This document shows positions 35,504 through 49,967 of a stretch of 64,000 nucleotides of DNA, in pieces. A model generated the notes under the pieces. That model searched no databases, was not told the origin of the DNA, and saw nothing but the letters and a program-made list of their open reading frames with translations. How positions within the stretch are numbered: position 1 is the stretch's first letter; each line of letters starts with the position of its first letter. This DNA comes from Rhodospirillaceae bacterium (GTDB lineage: Bacteria > Pseudomonadota > Alphaproteobacteria > SMXQ01), in contig CANJIM010000003.1 of the NCBI GenBank assembly GCA_947474495.1, forward strand, positions 1 to 64,000, written 5' to 3'. The translations under genes and the position numbers were made by a program.

Positions 35504-36778
35504 ATGAGCAAGTCCAGCGGCAGCGGCGAATCGCGTAACACCCTCTACTGTTCTTTCTGCGGGAAGAGCCAGCATGAGGTGCGCAAGCTCATCGCCGGGC
35601 CGACCGTGTTCATTTGCGACGAGTGCGTTGAGCTTTGCATGGACATCATCCGTGAAGAGCACAAAACGACGCTGGTCCGTTCGCAGGATGGCGTGCCGTC
35701 CCCGCGCGACATCTGCACCGTGCTCGACGACTATGTCATCGGTCAGGTGCATGCCAAACGCGTTCTCTCGGTCGCGGTGCACAACCATTACAAGCGTCTC
35801 GCCCATGGCCAGAAGGCCAATGACGTCGAGCTCGCCAAGTCGAACATTCTGCTGATCGGTCCGACCGGCTGCGGCAAGACGCTGCTCGCGCAGACTCTGG
35901 CGCGCATCCTCGACGTGCCCTTCACGATGGCCGATGCGACGACGCTGACCGAAGCCGGCTACGTCGGCGAGGACGTTGAGAACATCATTCTGAAGCTCCT
36001 GCAGTCCGCCGACTACAACGTCGAGCGCGCGCAGCGCGGCATCGTCTACATCGACGAAGTCGACAAGATCAGCCGCAAGTCCGACAACCCGTCGATCACG
36101 CGCGACGTCTCGGGCGAAGGCGTGCAGCAGGCGCTGCTCAAGATCATGGAAGGCACCGTGGCCTCCGTGCCGCCGCAGGGTGGCCGCAAACATCCGCAGC
36201 AGGAATTCCTGCAGGTCGACACGACGAACATCCTCTTCATCTGCGGCGGCGCTTTCGCCGGCCTGGAGAAGATCATCTCGGCGCGCGGCCGCGGCACCTC
36301 GATCGGCTTCGGCGCTGACGTGCGCGCCCCGGAAGACCGCCAGACCGGCGAGCTTCTGCGTGAAGTCGAGCCGGAAGATTTGCTGAAGTTCGGCCTGATC
36401 CCGGAGTTCGTCGGCCGCCTGCCGGTGGTCGCGACGCTCGACGATCTCGACGAAGAAGCTTTGGTCGACATTTTGACCGTTCCGAAGAACGCCCTGGTGA
36501 AGCAGTACCAGCGTCTCTACGAGATGGAGAATGTCCGCCTCGAGTTCTCGGAAGACGCCTTGAAATCGGTCGCCCGCAAGGCGATCCAACGCAAGACCGG
36601 CGCACGCGGTCTACGTTCGATCATGGAGACCATTCTCCTGGAATCGATGTTCGAGCTGCCGGGTTTGGAAGGCGTCGAAGAGATCGTCATCAACAAAGAG
36701 GTGGTCGAAGGCCGTGCGAAGCCACTCTACATTTACTCGGACCGCCGCGAAGAAACCGGCGCTGGCGCCAGCGCTTAA
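35504..36778 (+). CDS. clpX: ATP-dependent Clp protease ATP-binding subunit ClpX
   Basis: A 424-residue AAA+ unfoldase that recognises tagged substrates and threads them into ClpP. The N-terminal zinc-binding domain has Cys16, Cys19, Cys38 and Cys41 (CSFC...CDEC). The AAA+ module has Walker A GPTGCGKT (119-126), Walker B in [10 protein letters not shown], the pore-loop region (YVGEDVE) and the conserved [13 protein letters not shown]-like block ([15 protein letters not shown]). Length and ends are typical. In Caulobacter ClpXP degrades CtrA, and a CtrA-type box occurs in this window, so the cell-cycle circuit is likely present. Confidence 0.97.
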   Translation: MSKSSGSGESRNTLYCSFCGKSQHEVRKLIAGPTVFICDECVELCMDIIREEHKTTLVRSQDGVPSPRDICTVLDDYVIGQVHAKRVLSVAVHNHYKRLAHGQKANDVELAKSNILLIGPTGCGKTLLAQTLARILDVPFTMADATTLTEAGYVGEDVENIILKLLQSADYNVERAQRGIVYIDEVDKISRKSDNPSITRDVSGEGVQQALLKIMEGTVASVPPQGGRKHPQQEFLQVDTTNILFICGGAFAGLEKIISARGRGTSIGFGADVRAPEDRQTGELLREVEPEDLLKFGLIPEFVGRLPVVATLDDLDEEALVDILTVPKNALVKQYQRLYEMENVRLEFSEDALKSVARKAIQRKTGARGLRSIMETILLESMFELPGLEGVEEIVINKEVVEGRAKPLYIYSDRREETGAGASA

Positions 36779-36809
36779 GGTTACTTCCGGGTTCCCGCGT
36801 TACGTGTTC

Positions 36810-36833
36810 CAGCCGGCTCTCCGGAGCCGGCTG
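36810..36833 (+). terminator. Hairpin between clpX and lon
   Basis: A perfect 10-bp stem CAGCCGGCTC/GAGCCGGCTG with loop TCCG. It lacks a T-tract, so it may be a weak or factor-dependent terminator. Confidence 0.5.
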
Positions 36834-37015
36834 CGGACGCCGATCATGAAGTTGTCCCCCACTTTTCATATCGGGAACGCCGGCAAGGCCGCGCGACCCT
36901 TGAATCCTGCGGGCTTCAACGCCACTTTGAATGAAATCCGGGATGTCGGCCTGTGCCATGTTGGGCAGGCCTGCCCCTTTCCCAAGCGCCGCCCTGTCGC
37001 GGTGGAAGGAAGAGC

Positions 37016-39421
<2,406 letters not shown>

Positions 39422-39445
39422 GCGGCGCATCTACGAAACGAGAAT

Positions 39446-39471
39446 GCGGCGGGTTTGCAAGAGCCCGCCGC
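39446..39471 (+). terminator. Terminator after lon
   Basis: GCGGCGGG/CCCGCCGC stem with a 10-base loop, 24 bp after the lon stop. The T-tract is weak (CGTTT). Confidence 0.6.
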
Positions 39472-39626
39472 AATCGTTTAAAAAGATCGAAAAATGGCCA
39501 AAATCCTGGGGAAAACTGCGCTTCTGCGATTGACGCGTCTCGAAACGCCGATCTAGAGTCATCGCCTTCGATCCGACCGGAGCGCGCCGGCTGGATCGTC
39601 CAAAAATTCGCAGAGGGGATACTCAA

Positions 39627-39899
39627 TTGAATAAGAACGATCTCGTGGCAGCGGTTGCGACCGGTACGGGCTTGTCGAAAACCGATGCATCGAAGGCCGT
39701 CGACGAAGTGTTCGACCAGATCACCAAGGCGCTGAAGGGCGGCGACGATGTTCGCCTGGTCGGCTTTGGCACGTTCAACGTGACCAAGCGCGCCGCCAGC
39801 CAGGGCCGCAATCCGCGGACCGGCGAAGCGATCAGTATTCCGGCCTCCAAGCGTCCGAAGTTCACGGCCGGCAAGGGCCTGAAGGACGCCGTGAACTAA
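39627..39899 (+). CDS. hupB: HU-family DNA-binding protein
   Basis: A 90-residue histone-like protein that bends and compacts DNA as a dimer. It shows the classic MNKNDLVAAVATGTGLSKTDASKAVDEVFD helical base, VRLVGFGTFNVTKRAASQGRNPRTGE DNA-binding arm and IPASKRPKFTAGKGLKDAVN tail. The start is TTG with AGAGGGG 8 bp upstream. Its position after lon and before tRNA-Val is typical of alphaproteobacteria. The gene has its own terminator. Confidence 0.97.
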   Translation: MNKNDLVAAVATGTGLSKTDASKAVDEVFDQITKALKGGDDVRLVGFGTFNVTKRAASQGRNPRTGEAISIPASKRPKFTAGKGLKDAVN

Positions 39900-39922
39900 C
39901 TTCTTCCCGGTGGGGAACGACT

Positions 39923-39952
39923 AGCCGGCTTCCCTGCGGAAGCCGGCTTTTT
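39923..39952 (+). terminator. Rho-independent terminator of hupB
   Basis: Perfect stem AGCCGGCTTCC/GGAAGCCGGCT with loop CTGC, then a T run, 23 bp after the stop codon. Confidence 0.9.
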
Positions 39953-40020
39953 CGTGCCTGTTGCTTGCGTGTTTTGCGTGCCGCTGCGCAGCGGGCGCGT
40001 TATAACCGCACGGGTCCTGG

Positions 40021-40096
40021 GGGCGGTTAGCTCAGCTGGTAGAGCACCACGTTTACACCGTGGCTGTCGGCGGTTCGAACCCGTCACCGCCTACCA
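40021..40096 (+). tRNA. tRNA-Val(TAC)
   Basis: A 76-nt cloverleaf with anticodon stem CCACG/CGTGG, loop TTTACAC (anticodon TAC), T-arm GGCGGTTCGAACCCGTC and encoded CCA. The first acceptor pair is G-T, slightly unusual. Confidence 0.95.
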
Positions 40097-40144
40097 ACCC
40101 GACCGAATGCGGCATTAGACCGCGGGGGCAGAGGGAGACGCGAA

Positions 40145-40882
40145 ATGGCCTATACCAGTTGGCGCGGCGTCGTCGGACTGATCAAGCCGACCATGCGGCC
40201 GGGCGGCCTTGAAGAGCTCATCCGCATGCTGCCGGATGGCGTTTGTACCTTGCCGTTGTTCCTCGACATCCGGCGCGGCACCCAGGACGAGTTCAAGGAG
40301 GTGATGGTCCATTACGAGACGGCCATCGCCAAGCTCGCCGAGCAGAAGGTCGATCTCATCCATCCCGAGGGAGCGCCGCCTTTCATGGTGCGCGGCTTCA
40401 AAGGCGAGCGAAAGCTGCTCGACAAGTGGGAGAAACAATACAAGACGCCGCTCTTCACCTCGGGCACCAACCATATCGCCGCCCTCAAGGCACTCGGGAT
40501 CAAGAAGTTCGTCGGCGCGACTTACTTCAGCGGCGACATCAACGAGACCTTTGCCGCCTATTTCCGTGATGCCGGCTTTACCGTGCTCGGCATGGAGGGG
40601 ATCGACGTGCCGTTCGATCAGGTCGGCAGCCTGTCGCCTCATGAGGTCTACGTCCATATCAAGAAGGCCTTCCTCAAGCAGCCCAAGGCCGAGGCGATCT
40701 ATATGCTGGGCACCGGCTGGCGCGTGCTCGAGATGATCGAGACGCTGGAACAGGATCTCGGCGTGCCGGTGATCCATCCGGTTCCGGCACGTTGCTGGGA
40801 AATCCAAGCCCGGTTGCATATTCGCCAACCGGTGCAGGGCTATGGCGCTTTGATCCGCAATCTGCCGCCGCTGCCCGGCTAA
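40145..40882 (+). CDS. Asp/Glu racemase-fold protein (maleate isomerase/arylmalonate decarboxylase-like)
   Basis: A 245-residue protein of the Asp/Glu/hydantoin racemase superfamily, in the branch containing maleate cis-trans isomerase and arylmalonate decarboxylase. It starts WRGVVGLIKPTMRPGGLEEL and has the TSGTNHIAALKALGIKKFVGATYFSGDINETFAAYFRDAGF block typical of that branch. The two positions that hold catalytic cysteines in relatives are not Cys: near residues 75-79 it reads EGAPP and near 188-193 LGTGWR. Only Cys34 and Cys217 exist, and they do not align with active sites. It may be a divergent lyase or a non-catalytic binding protein. It is monocistronic between two tRNA genes. Confidence 0.8.
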   Translation: MAYTSWRGVVGLIKPTMRPGGLEELIRMLPDGVCTLPLFLDIRRGTQDEFKEVMVHYETAIAKLAEQKVDLIHPEGAPPFMVRGFKGERKLLDKWEKQYKTPLFTSGTNHIAALKALGIKKFVGATYFSGDINETFAAYFRDAGFTVLGMEGIDVPFDQVGSLSPHEVYVHIKKAFLKQPKAEAIYMLGTGWRVLEMIETLEQDLGVPVIHPVPARCWEIQARLHIRQPVQGYGALIRNLPPLPG

Positions 40883-41098
40883 GGCGGTCTGGCAGGGGCC
40901 GATAAGCGATTGGACTCGCGAAAAGATTCCTCGCGCAAATCGCTCTTTTCCGGCTGGAAGCTTTCTTGACAGGGCAGGGGGTGTGAAGTAAACCAACGCA
41001 CCCCACGCCGGGCGGCTTTATGCTAATTTATTGAGCCTTCGGCGGGGCCGCCCAAGAACCGCTGAAGCGGGCCTTGCCGGCCTCCGTTTCGGGACCAT

Positions 41099-41175
<77 letters not shown>

Positions 41176-41537
41176 CCCGGTTTTCATGTCATTTCGCGCA
41201 TCAGACTCCCGATAGTCACGGGTGGTTCGCAGCGCCTGAGAACGGGTCGCCAATCGACGGCGTCGCGCCGCTGTCGCTCTCGCCGCGCGACATCGCAGCG
41301 CGTGCCATGCCCTTTTCACTCTCCAGATCGTCTTGCCGTTCGGATGGCTCTTTGCTGCACCCGCTCGGTGCAAAAAGAGTCAATCTTCACTTCCCTTTAG
41401 GCCTCGCTATTCCTATATTCGGCCCGCTTGAGAACGCCGGAGCGCCCCCTTGTTCCGGACCTTCGCGTGGCTTACCCAACCGCCCCGCGACGACCTCCCA
41501 GGCAACGGTTCGAACATCCCCGACGCGAAGGCCCGGC
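41176..41537. other. Leader/promoter region of the nuo operon
   Basis: 362 bp between tRNA-Asp and nuoA. A hairpin TGCACC-CGCTC-GGTGCA (41356-41372) is followed by an A-rich stretch, and a -10-like TATATT lies at 41414-41419 without a good -35. The frame of nuoA is open through part of the region, but no conserved protein sequence is encoded. Confidence 0.45.
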
Positions 41538-41903
41538 ATGGAAGCCCTGTTGCGCGAATATCTGCCGATTCTGATATTCCTTGGCCTCGCCATGGCCCTG
41601 TCCGCCTTGATGGTCGGTGCGTCCTACATCGCTGCTCGCCAGCGTCCCGACAAAGAAAAGATCTCGCCGTACGAATGCGGCTTCGACCCGTTCGACGACG
41701 CGCGCGGCAAGTTCGACGTGCGCTTCTATCTGGTCGCCATCCTGTTCATCATCTTCGATCTCGAAGTGGCCTTCCTGTTTCCCTGGGCGGTGACGCTCGG
41801 CGAGATTGGCCTGTTCGGCTTCTGGTCCATGGTGCTGTTCCTCGGCGTGCTGACCATCGGTTTCATCTACGAGTGGAAGAAGGGGGCGCTGGAGTGGGAG
41901 TGA
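41538..41903 (+). CDS. nuoA: NADH-quinone oxidoreductase subunit A
   Basis: A 121-residue membrane subunit of respiratory complex I, near the quinone chamber. Three transmembrane helices (about 9-29, 60-82, 90-112) and the conserved loop [41 protein letters not shown] are seen; the ECG loop lines the interface with NuoH and NuoD. The start [10 protein letters not shown] at 41538 has GAAGG upstream; the longer frame extends into the promoter. First gene of nuoA-N. Confidence 0.96.
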   Translation: MEALLREYLPILIFLGLAMALSALMVGASYIAARQRPDKEKISPYECGFDPFDDARGKFDVRFYLVAILFIIFDLEVAFLFPWAVTLGEIGLFGFWSMVLFLGVLTIGFIYEWKKGALEWE

Positions 41904-41950
41904 GCGGCGCCTAACGCCGCATCGCAGTCCATTTTGCCCCGGAGAGTCTC

Positions 41951-42508
41951 ATGAGCCTCACGACCACAACGCCGACCTCGATCCTGACGCCCAGCGTCAC
42001 CACCACGCCCGACCGTGGCGCGGTGATGCGCGCCATGGCCGAAGAGGTGCAGAACAAGGGCTTCGTGCTCGCCAAGATGGACCAGGTGGTCAACTGGGCG
42101 CGCACCGGCTCGCTGTGGCCGATGACCTTCGGTTTGGCCTGCTGCGCCGTCGAGATGATCCAGGCCGCGACCTCGCGCTACGATCTCGACCGCTTCGGCA
42201 TGCTGTTCCGCCCGAGCCCGCGCCAGTCCGATGTCATGATCGTCGCCGGCACCTTGTGCAACAAGATGGCCCCGGCGCTGCGCCGCGTGTACGACCAGAT
42301 GCCGGAACCGCGTTGGGTCGTGTCGATGGGCAGCTGCGCCAACGGCGGCGGCTACTATCACTATTCCTATTCCGTCGTGCGCGGCTGCGACCGCATCGTG
42401 CCGGTCGACATCTACGTGCCCGGCTGCCCGCCCACGGCCGAAGCGCTGCTCTATGGCCTGATGCAACTGCAACGTAAGATTCGCCGCACTGGCACGATTG
42501 CCCGTTAA
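41951..42508 (+). CDS. nuoB: NADH-quinone oxidoreductase subunit B
   Basis: A 185-residue peripheral-arm subunit of complex I carrying cluster N2, the last [4Fe-4S] cluster before quinone. The ligands Cys64, Cys65 (GLACCAVEM), Cys129 (MGSCANGGG) and Cys159 ([10 protein letters not shown]) are all present. The first 25 residues are a Thr/Pro-rich extension. It is separated from nuoA by 47 bp with a good ribosome-binding site (CGGAGAG). Confidence 0.97.
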   Translation: MSLTTTTPTSILTPSVTTTPDRGAVMRAMAEEVQNKGFVLAKMDQVVNWARTGSLWPMTFGLACCAVEMIQAATSRYDLDRFGMLFRPSPRQSDVMIVAGTLCNKMAPALRRVYDQMPEPRWVVSMGSCANGGGYYHYSYSVVRGCDRIVPVDIYVPGCPPTAEALLYGLMQLQRKIRRTGTIAR

Positions 42509-42549
42509 AGGGCGCGCGCTTGTTTTTCTCCTGCCGAGTTCATCCGCCG

Positions 42550-43185
42550 ATGACTGAAGCCCTTCAGGACCTTGCCGACTACGTCACGACCGCCCTCGGC
42601 GGCGTGGTGCTGTCGCATGAGATTCGCCGCGGCGAATTGACCGTGCTGGTCAAGCGCGACGACCTTCCGCGTGTGCTGACCTTCCTGCGCGACGACAGCA
42701 ACTGCCAGTTCCGCCAGCTGCTCGACGTCTGCGGTGTCGACTACCCGGATCGCGAAGAGCGCTTCGATGTCGTCTATCACCTTTTGTCGTTGCGCCAGAA
42801 TCAGCGCATCCGCGTCAAGGCGACCGCTGGCGAGTTGACGCCGGTGCCATCCGCCGTGTCGATCTTCAATTCCGCCGGTTGGTGGGAGCGCGAGGCCTGG
42901 GACCTCTACGGCATCTATTTCTCGGGCCATCCGGATCTCCGCCGCATCCTCACCGACTACGGTTTCGAAGGCCATCCGCTGCGCAAGGACTTCCCGCTGA
43001 CCGGCTTCGTCGAGCTGCGCTATGACGACGAACAAAAACGCGTCGTCTATGAGCCGGTGAAGCTGACGCAAGAATTCCGCAGCTTCGATTTCCTCAGTCC
43101 GTGGGAAGGCATGCTGCCCGGCGACGAAAAAGCCGACGTGCCGCAGACGCCGAATCTGCCGCCTCCGCCCGTCAAGCCGGCCTAA
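42550..43185 (+). CDS. nuoC: NADH-quinone oxidoreductase subunit C
   Basis: A 211-residue 30-kDa-type subunit of the peripheral arm, bridging NuoB and NuoD. The diagnostic block is [49 protein letters not shown]. The C-terminal tail is Pro-rich. ATG at 42550 gives the conserved N-terminus [12 protein letters not shown]; a TTG 30 bp upstream is a possible but less likely start. It is separate from nuoD here, not fused as in E. coli. Confidence 0.96.
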   Translation: MTEALQDLADYVTTALGGVVLSHEIRRGELTVLVKRDDLPRVLTFLRDDSNCQFRQLLDVCGVDYPDREERFDVVYHLLSLRQNQRIRVKATAGELTPVPSAVSIFNSAGWWEREAWDLYGIYFSGHPDLRRILTDYGFEGHPLRKDFPLTGFVELRYDDEQKRVVYEPVKLTQEFRSFDFLSPWEGMLPGDEKADVPQTPNLPPPPVKPA

Positions 43186-43196
43186 GAGGACATCCC

Positions 43197-44375
43197 ATGG
43201 CCGAACATCAGATCCAGAACTTCACTTTGAACTTCGGGCCGCAGCATCCGGCGGCTCACGGCGTGTTGCGCCTCGTCCTCGAGATGGACGGCGAAGTGAT
43301 CGAGCGCGCCGATCCGCATGTCGGCCTGCTGCATCGCGGCACCGAGAAGCTCATCGAATATAAGACATACCTGCAGGCGGTGCCGTACTTCGACCGTCTC
43401 GACTATGTCGCGCCGATGTCGCAGGAGCACGCCTTCGCGCTGGCCGTCGAGCGGCTGCTCGGTATCGAGGCGCCGATCCGCGCGCAATATATCCGCGTGC
43501 TGTTCGCTGAGATCAGCCGGCTGCTGAACCATCTGCTGAACATCAACAGTTTCGCCATGGACGTCGGCGCGATGACGCCGATGCTGTGGGGCTTTGAAGA
43601 GCGCGAAAAGCTAATGGAGTTTTATGAGCGCGCGTCGGGCGCGCGACTCCATGCGGCTTATTTCCGTCCCGGCGGCGTGCATCTCGACCTGCCGGTCGGC
43701 CTGATCGACGACATCATGACCTTCGTGGAGAATTTCCCGAAGCACATGCACGACGTCGACACGCTGCTGACCAACAACCGCATTTTCCGCCAGCGCACCG
43801 TCGACATCGGCGTCTGCTCTGCCGAGGACTGCTACGACTGGGGCTTCACCGGTCCGATGCTGCGCGGCTCGGGCGTCGCCTGGGACCTGCGCAAGTCGCA
43901 GCCTTACGACGTCTACGACCGGATGGACTTCGACATCCCCGTCGGCAAGAACGGCGACTGCTTCGACCGCTATCTGGTCCGCATGGAAGAGATGCGCCAG
44001 AGCCTGCGCATCATCCGCCAATGTTGCGAGCAGATGCCCGAAGGCCCGGTCATGGTTGAGAACAACAAGATCGCGCCGCCCAAGCGCGCCGAGATGAAGC
44101 GCTCGATGGAAGCGCTGATCCATCACTTCAAGCTCTACACCGAGGGCTATCACGTGCCGGCCGGCGAAATTTACGCCGCCGTCGAAGCGCCCAAGGGCGA
44201 GTTCGGCGTCTATGTCGTCTCCGACGGCAGCAATAAGCCCTACCGCTGCAAGATTCGCGCGCCGGGCTTCGCCCATCTGCAGGGCCTCGACTTCCTCTCG
44301 AAAGGGCACATGCTGGCGGACGTCGTCGCCATCATCGGCTCTCTCGACATCGTGTTCGGCGAGATCGATCGATGA
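43197..44375 (+). CDS. nuoD: NADH-quinone oxidoreductase subunit D
   Basis: A 392-residue 49-kDa-type subunit that forms the quinone site with NuoB. It starts [33 protein letters not shown]; the GPQHPAAHG motif contains the quinone-site histidine. The family blocks [21 protein letters not shown] and [36 protein letters not shown] are present. The frame is open upstream into nuoC, but ATG at 43197 has AGAGGA before it. The stop overlaps nuoE as ATGA. Confidence 0.97.
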   Translation: MAEHQIQNFTLNFGPQHPAAHGVLRLVLEMDGEVIERADPHVGLLHRGTEKLIEYKTYLQAVPYFDRLDYVAPMSQEHAFALAVERLLGIEAPIRAQYIRVLFAEISRLLNHLLNINSFAMDVGAMTPMLWGFEEREKLMEFYERASGARLHAAYFRPGGVHLDLPVGLIDDIMTFVENFPKHMHDVDTLLTNNRIFRQRTVDIGVCSAEDCYDWGFTGPMLRGSGVAWDLRKSQPYDVYDRMDFDIPVGKNGDCFDRYLVRMEEMRQSLRIIRQCCEQMPEGPVMVENNKIAPPKRAEMKRSMEALIHHFKLYTEGYHVPAGEIYAAVEAPKGEFGVYVVSDGSNKPYRCKIRAPGFAHLQGLDFLSKGHMLADVVAIIGSLDIVFGEIDR

Positions 44376-44995
44376 GCGTATCCAACGAAAACCGTCCCGT
44401 CGCGCAAGGCGCGCCGTTCGTCTTCAACGAGGAGATGAAGGCGAAGGCGGACATGCATATCGCCAAATATCCGGCGGGCCGCCAGCAGAGCGCGGTGATG
44501 CCGCTGCTCGACCTAGCGCAACGCCAGAACGGCGGCTGGCTCAGCAAGGAGGCGCTCGCCCATGTGGCGGACGTGCTCGGCATGCCGGTGATGCGCGTTT
44601 ATGAAGTCGCCAGCTTCTACACCATGTACAACCTCGCGCCGGTCGGCCGTCACTTCGTGCAGGTTTGCACGACGACGCCTTGCTGGCTGCGCGGCTCGGC
44701 TGACGTGGTCGCCGCTTGCGAAAAGCATCTCGGCATCGGTGTCGGCGAGACGACGCCGGACGGCCAGTTCACGCTGCGCGAAGTCGAATGCCTCGGCGCC
44801 TGCGTCAATGCGCCGGTGGTGCAGGTCGCCGACGATTATTACGAAGACGTCGCCGCGACTCATGTGCCCGGCCTGCTCGATGCGCTGAAGCGCGGCGAGA
44901 CGCCGAAGGCGGGTTCACTGATCGGCCGCCAGACCTCCGCGCCCGAAGGCGGCGCGCTGACCCTTAAAGACATTCCCGCGAAGCAGGGCGCCTAA
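44372..44995 (+). CDS. nuoE: NADH-quinone oxidoreductase subunit E
   Basis: A 207-residue 24-kDa-type subunit with [2Fe-2S] cluster N1a. The ligands Cys99, Cys104 (CTTTPCWL) and Cys140, Cys144 (CLGAC) are intact, preceded by the thioredoxin-like [22 protein letters not shown] strand. About 30 C-terminal residues ([22 protein letters not shown]) form an extension seen in alphaproteobacteria. It sits beside NuoF in the NADH-oxidising module and is translationally coupled to nuoD. Confidence 0.96.
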   Translation: MSVSNENRPVAQGAPFVFNEEMKAKADMHIAKYPAGRQQSAVMPLLDLAQRQNGGWLSKEALAHVADVLGMPVMRVYEVASFYTMYNLAPVGRHFVQVCTTTPCWLRGSADVVAACEKHLGIGVGETTPDGQFTLREVECLGACVNAPVVQVADDYYEDVAATHVPGLLDALKRGETPKAGSLIGRQTSAPEGGALTLKDIPAKQGA

Positions 44996-44997
44996 TC

Positions 44998-46290
<1,293 letters not shown>

Positions 46291-46299
46291 GGGAGCGTC

Positions 46300-48360
46300 A
46301 TGCCCAAAGTCACAGTCGACGGCACCGAAGTCGAAATCCAGGCGGGCAGCACCGTGCTGCAGGCCTGCGAGGTCGCCGGCGTCGAAATTCCGCGCTTCTG
46401 CTACCATGAGCGCCTGTCCATTGCCGGCAATTGCCGCATGTGCCTGGTCGAGGTCGAGAAGTCGCCCAAGCCGGTGGCGTCCTGCGCCATGCCGGTCAAC
46501 GAAGGCATGGTGATCAAGACCGACACGCCCATGGTGCATAAGGCGCGCAAGGGCGTGATGGAGATGCTGCTCATCAACCATCCGCTCGATTGCCCAATCT
46601 GCGATCAGGGCGGCGAGTGCGATCTGCAGGACCAGGCGCTCGGCTACGGCTTCGACAAGTCGCGCTACGAAGAGAACAAGCGCGCCGTGAAGGACAAGGA
46701 CTTCGGTCCACTGATCGAGACGCACATGACGCGCTGTATCCATTGCACGCGCTGTATCCGTTTCAGCACCGAAGTCGCCGGCGTGCCAGACATCGGCGCC
46801 ATCGGCCGCGGCGAGCATATGGAGATCACCACCTATCTCGACGCCGCCGTCGGCTCCGAGATGTCGGGCAACGTCATCGACCTCTGCCCGGTCGGCGCGC
46901 TGACCTCGAAGCCCTACGCCTTCGTCGCGCGCCCGTGGGAATTGAAGAAGACCGAATCGATCGACGTCATGGACGCGGTCGGCAGCAACATCCGCATCGA
47001 CGCGCGCGGCCCCGAAGTGCTGCGCGTCCTGCCGCGCCTCAACGAGGACGTGAACGAAGAGTGGATTTCCGACAAGACCCGCTTCGCCTATGACGGCTTG
47101 AAGCGCCAGCGTCTCGATCGTCCGTATTTGCGCGAGAACGGCAAGCTGCGCGAAGCGAGCTGGGATGAAGTGTTCCTCGCGGTCTCCGCCAAGCTGAAAT
47201 CGACGGCGGGCGACAAGATCGCCGCTATCGCCGGCGATCTTGTTGACGCCGAATCGATGTATGCGCTGAAGGAGCTGCTCGGCTCCCTCGGCGCCAAGAG
47301 CCTCGATTGCCGCCAGGACGGCGCCAAGCTCGACGCCACGTCGCGCGCCTCTTACATCTTCAACAGCGGCATCGCCGGCATCGAACAGGCCGACGTCGTG
47401 CTGCTGATCGGCAGCAACCCGCGCTTCGAGGCGCCGATCGTCAACGCTCGCCTGCGCAAGCGCTACCTGATGGGCGGTTTCAAGATCGCGTCCGTCGGTC
47501 CGGCGCTCGATCTCAGCTTCCCGGTCGAAAGCCTCGGCGCCGGTCCGCAGACGCTGGGCGATCTGGCCGCCGGCAAGCATGGCTTCGCCGAAACCCTCAA
47601 GGCCGCCAAGAACCCGATGATCATCGTCGGTCAGGGCGCGCTCGCCCGCGCTGACGGCGCCGCCGTGCTCGCCGCCGCGCGCAAGCTGGCGGACGCTGCT
47701 GGCGTCGTGAAGGACGGCTGGAACGGCTTCAACGTGCTGCACACTGCCGCCGCCCGTGTCGGTGGCCTCGATCTCGGCTTCGTGCCAGGGCAGGGCGGCA
47801 AGGATGTCGCCGGCATTCTCGAGGGCGCGCAGTCGGGCGCCATCGAGGTTGTCTATCTGCTTGGCGCCGACGAGATCGACAACAGCAAGCTCGGCAAGGC
47901 CTTCGTCATCTACCAGGGCCACCACGGCGATGCCGGCGCGCACCGCGCCGATGTCATCCTGCCGGGCGCGGCCTATACGGAAAAAGACGGCACCTACGTC
48001 AACACCGAGGGCCGCGTGCAGCGCGCTAAGCGCGCGGCGTTCCCGCTTGGCGAGGCGCGGGAGGATTGGAAGATCATCCGCGCGCTCTCCCAGGTGATCG
48101 GCAAGACCCTGCCGTTCGACACGATCCAGCAGTTGCGCGCCAAGCTCGCCGCCGCTCATCCGACCTTTGCCACGCTTGATGCGCTCGCACCGGCGGCCTG
48201 GGGCGCGTTCGGCCAAGAGGGCGCGATGGACGGCGCGGCTTTCCGCGCGCCGATCACGAACTTCTACATGACGGATCCGATCTCTCGTTCATCCGTCACG
48301 ATGGCGAAATGCGCCGAGGTGCAGTCCTCGCGCGCCAAGGATACCGGCACCCATGGCTGA
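46300..48360 (+). CDS. nuoG: NADH-quinone oxidoreductase subunit G
   Basis: A 686-residue 75-kDa-type iron-sulfur subunit. The N-terminal ferredoxin domain binds N1b ([22 protein letters not shown]), the [17 protein letters not shown] motif binds N5 with a His ligand, and [11 protein letters not shown] with DLCPVGAL binds N4. The remaining 450 residues are the molybdopterin-oxidoreductase-like domain without cofactor. The extra N7 cluster motif is not seen. The last three codons overlap nuoH by 8 bp. Confidence 0.97.
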   Translation: MPKVTVDGTEVEIQAGSTVLQACEVAGVEIPRFCYHERLSIAGNCRMCLVEVEKSPKPVASCAMPVNEGMVIKTDTPMVHKARKGVMEMLLINHPLDCPICDQGGECDLQDQALGYGFDKSRYEENKRAVKDKDFGPLIETHMTRCIHCTRCIRFSTEVAGVPDIGAIGRGEHMEITTYLDAAVGSEMSGNVIDLCPVGALTSKPYAFVARPWELKKTESIDVMDAVGSNIRIDARGPEVLRVLPRLNEDVNEEWISDKTRFAYDGLKRQRLDRPYLRENGKLREASWDEVFLAVSAKLKSTAGDKIAAIAGDLVDAESMYALKELLGSLGAKSLDCRQDGAKLDATSRASYIFNSGIAGIEQADVVLLIGSNPRFEAPIVNARLRKRYLMGGFKIASVGPALDLSFPVESLGAGPQTLGDLAAGKHGFAETLKAAKNPMIIVGQGALARADGAAVLAAARKLADAAGVVKDGWNGFNVLHTAAARVGGLDLGFVPGQGGKDVAGILEGAQSGAIEVVYLLGADEIDNSKLGKAFVIYQGHHGDAGAHRADVILPGAAYTEKDGTYVNTEGRVQRAKRAAFPLGEAREDWKIIRALSQVIGKTLPFDTIQQLRAKLAAAHPTFATLDALAPAAWGAFGQEGAMDGAAFRAPITNFYMTDPISRSSVTMAKCAEVQSSRAKDTGTHG

Positions 48361-49375
48361 GCTCTGGACCTCTTACGGTTGGCCGACGCTGCTAATTCTG
48401 CTGCAGATCGCCGCCATTCTCGTGCCGCTGTTGGTGGCGGTCGCTTACCTGACCTATGCCGAGCGCCGGGTCATTGGCGCCATGCAGATCCGCAAGGGCC
48501 CCAACGTTGTCGGCCCCTTCGGCTTGCTGCAGCCCTTCGCCGACGCCGTGAAGCTGATCTTCAAGGAAACCGTGCTGCCCGCCGGCGCCAACAAGGTCGT
48601 CTTCATCATGGCGCCGATGTTGACCTTCACCTTGAGCCTCGTCGCCTGGGCGGTGATCCCGTTCGACGATGGCATGGTGCTCGCCAACATCAATGTCGGC
48701 GTGCTGTACCTGTTCGCCATCTCGTCGCTCGGCGTCTACGGCATCATTATGGCCGGCTGGGCGTCGAACTCGAAATACGCCTTCCTCGGCGCGCTGCGCT
48801 CTGCCGCGCAGATGGTATCCTACGAAGTCTCGATCGGCTTTGTCATGATCACCGTGCTGCTCTGCGTCGGTTCGTTGAACCTGTCGGACGTCGTGCGCGC
48901 CCAGCAGCATGGCGTCTGGTTCTCCCTGCCATTGCTGCCGATGTTTGTCATCTTCTTCATCTCGGCCCTGGCCGAGACCAATCGCTCGCCGTTCGATCTC
49001 GTCGAGGCGGAAGCCGAACTGGTCGCAGGCTACAACGTCGAATATTCGTCGATGGCCTTCGGCCTCTTCATGCTCGGCGAATACGCCAACATGATCCTGA
49101 TGAGCGGCATCACGACGATCCTGTTCCTTGGTGGCTGGCTGCCGCCGCTGGACATCGCGCCGTTCAATTGGATTCCGGGGCCGATCTGGTTCGCCCTGAA
49201 GATTTCGCTGCTGCTGTTCGTGTTCCTCTGGGTGCGCGCGACCATGCCGCGCTATCGCTACGACCAGTTGATGCGCCTCGGCTGGAAAGTGTTCCTGCCG
49301 TTCTCGCTATTCTGGGTCGTATTGACCGCCGGCGTGCTGCTCGCTTTCGGCTGGCTGCCGGGCAAGGGGATCTGA
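48353..49375 (+). CDS. nuoH: NADH-quinone oxidoreductase subunit H
   Basis: A 340-residue membrane subunit with about eight helices, connecting the quinone chamber to the proton channels. Conserved blocks are [69 protein letters not shown] and [22 protein letters not shown]. It overlaps nuoG by 8 bp and is followed by nuoI after 2 bp. Confidence 0.97.
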   Translation: MAELWTSYGWPTLLILLQIAAILVPLLVAVAYLTYAERRVIGAMQIRKGPNVVGPFGLLQPFADAVKLIFKETVLPAGANKVVFIMAPMLTFTLSLVAWAVIPFDDGMVLANINVGVLYLFAISSLGVYGIIMAGWASNSKYAFLGALRSAAQMVSYEVSIGFVMITVLLCVGSLNLSDVVRAQQHGVWFSLPLLPMFVIFFISALAETNRSPFDLVEAEAELVAGYNVEYSSMAFGLFMLGEYANMILMSGITTILFLGGWLPPLDIAPFNWIPGPIWFALKISLLLFVFLWVRATMPRYRYDQLMRLGWKVFLPFSLFWVVLTAGVLLAFGWLPGKGI

Positions 49376-49377
49376 CC

Positions 49378-49866
49378 ATGGCCTTTCTCGATCGTTCCGC
49401 CCGCACGCTGTTCCTTTGGGAAATCGGCGTCGGCCTGGCCAAGACCTTCAGCTACATGTTCAAGCGCAAGGTCACGATCAACTACCCGTATGAAAAGGGC
49501 CCGCTCAGCACGCGCTTCCGCGGCGAGCATGCGCTGCGCCGCTATCCGAACGGCGAAGAGCGCTGCATCGCCTGCAAGCTGTGCGAGGCGATCTGCCCGG
49601 CCCAGGCCATCACCATCGAGGCCGAGCCGCGTGTCGACGGCAGCCGACGCACCACGCGCTACGACATCGATATGACCAAATGCATCTACTGCGGCCTGTG
49701 CGAAGAAGCCTGCCCGGTGGACGCCATCGTCGAGGGGCCGAATTTCGAGTTCGCCACCGAGACGCGCGAAGAGCTGATGTACAACAAAGACAAATTGCTG
49801 GCGAACGGCGAGCGGTGGGAGGCGGAGATCGCCAACCGCCTGACCGCCGAAGCGCCCTACCGCTGA
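49378..49866 (+). CDS. nuoI: NADH-quinone oxidoreductase subunit I
   Basis: A 162-residue 8Fe ferredoxin-type subunit with clusters N6a and N6b. Two CxxCxxCxxxC motifs are intact: Cys63, 66, 69, 73 and Cys102, 105, 108, 112. The N-terminal helix ([37 protein letters not shown]) lies along the membrane. ATG at 49378 fits the family; the frame is open upstream through nuoH but is only a shadow there. It is followed by an unusual 105-bp gap before nuoJ. Confidence 0.97.
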   Translation: MAFLDRSARTLFLWEIGVGLAKTFSYMFKRKVTINYPYEKGPLSTRFRGEHALRRYPNGEERCIACKLCEAICPAQAITIEAEPRVDGSRRTTRYDIDMTKCIYCGLCEEACPVDAIVEGPNFEFATETREELMYNKDKLLANGERWEAEIANRLTAEAPYR

Positions 49867-49895
49867 GACGCGGCCGGGATCCGAAGGGGACGAGC

Positions 49896-49967
49896 GTGAC
49901 TATTCATTTCCATTGCGCCGCTGCGCGTCATTTCCAACGCGCCGCTGCGCGCCGCAGCAAGGGCTGA
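49896..49967 (+). CDS. Candidate 23-residue ORF between nuoI and nuoJ
   Basis: GTG at 49896 is preceded by AAGGGGA at about 5 bp and ends with TGA 4 bp before nuoJ. The product would be TIHFHCAAARHFQRAAARR-like, basic with an internal repeat (HFHCAAAR, HFQRAAAR), because the DNA contains a 24-bp tandem repeat. Most nuoI-nuoJ gaps are short, so the insertion is unusual. It could be a coupling mini-ORF or just a non-coding repeat expansion. nuoJ has its own AAGGG site. Confidence 0.3.
   Translation: MTIHFHCAAARHFQRAAARRSKG
49908..49955 (+). repeat. 24-bp tandem direct repeat in the nuoI-nuoJ spacer
   Basis: Two adjacent 24-bp units, each TCATTTCCA followed by 15 bases ending GCGCCGCTGCGCG, differ at two positions (TTGCG versus ACGCG). 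The unit length is a multiple of three, so the candidate frame is kept. Confidence 0.75.
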
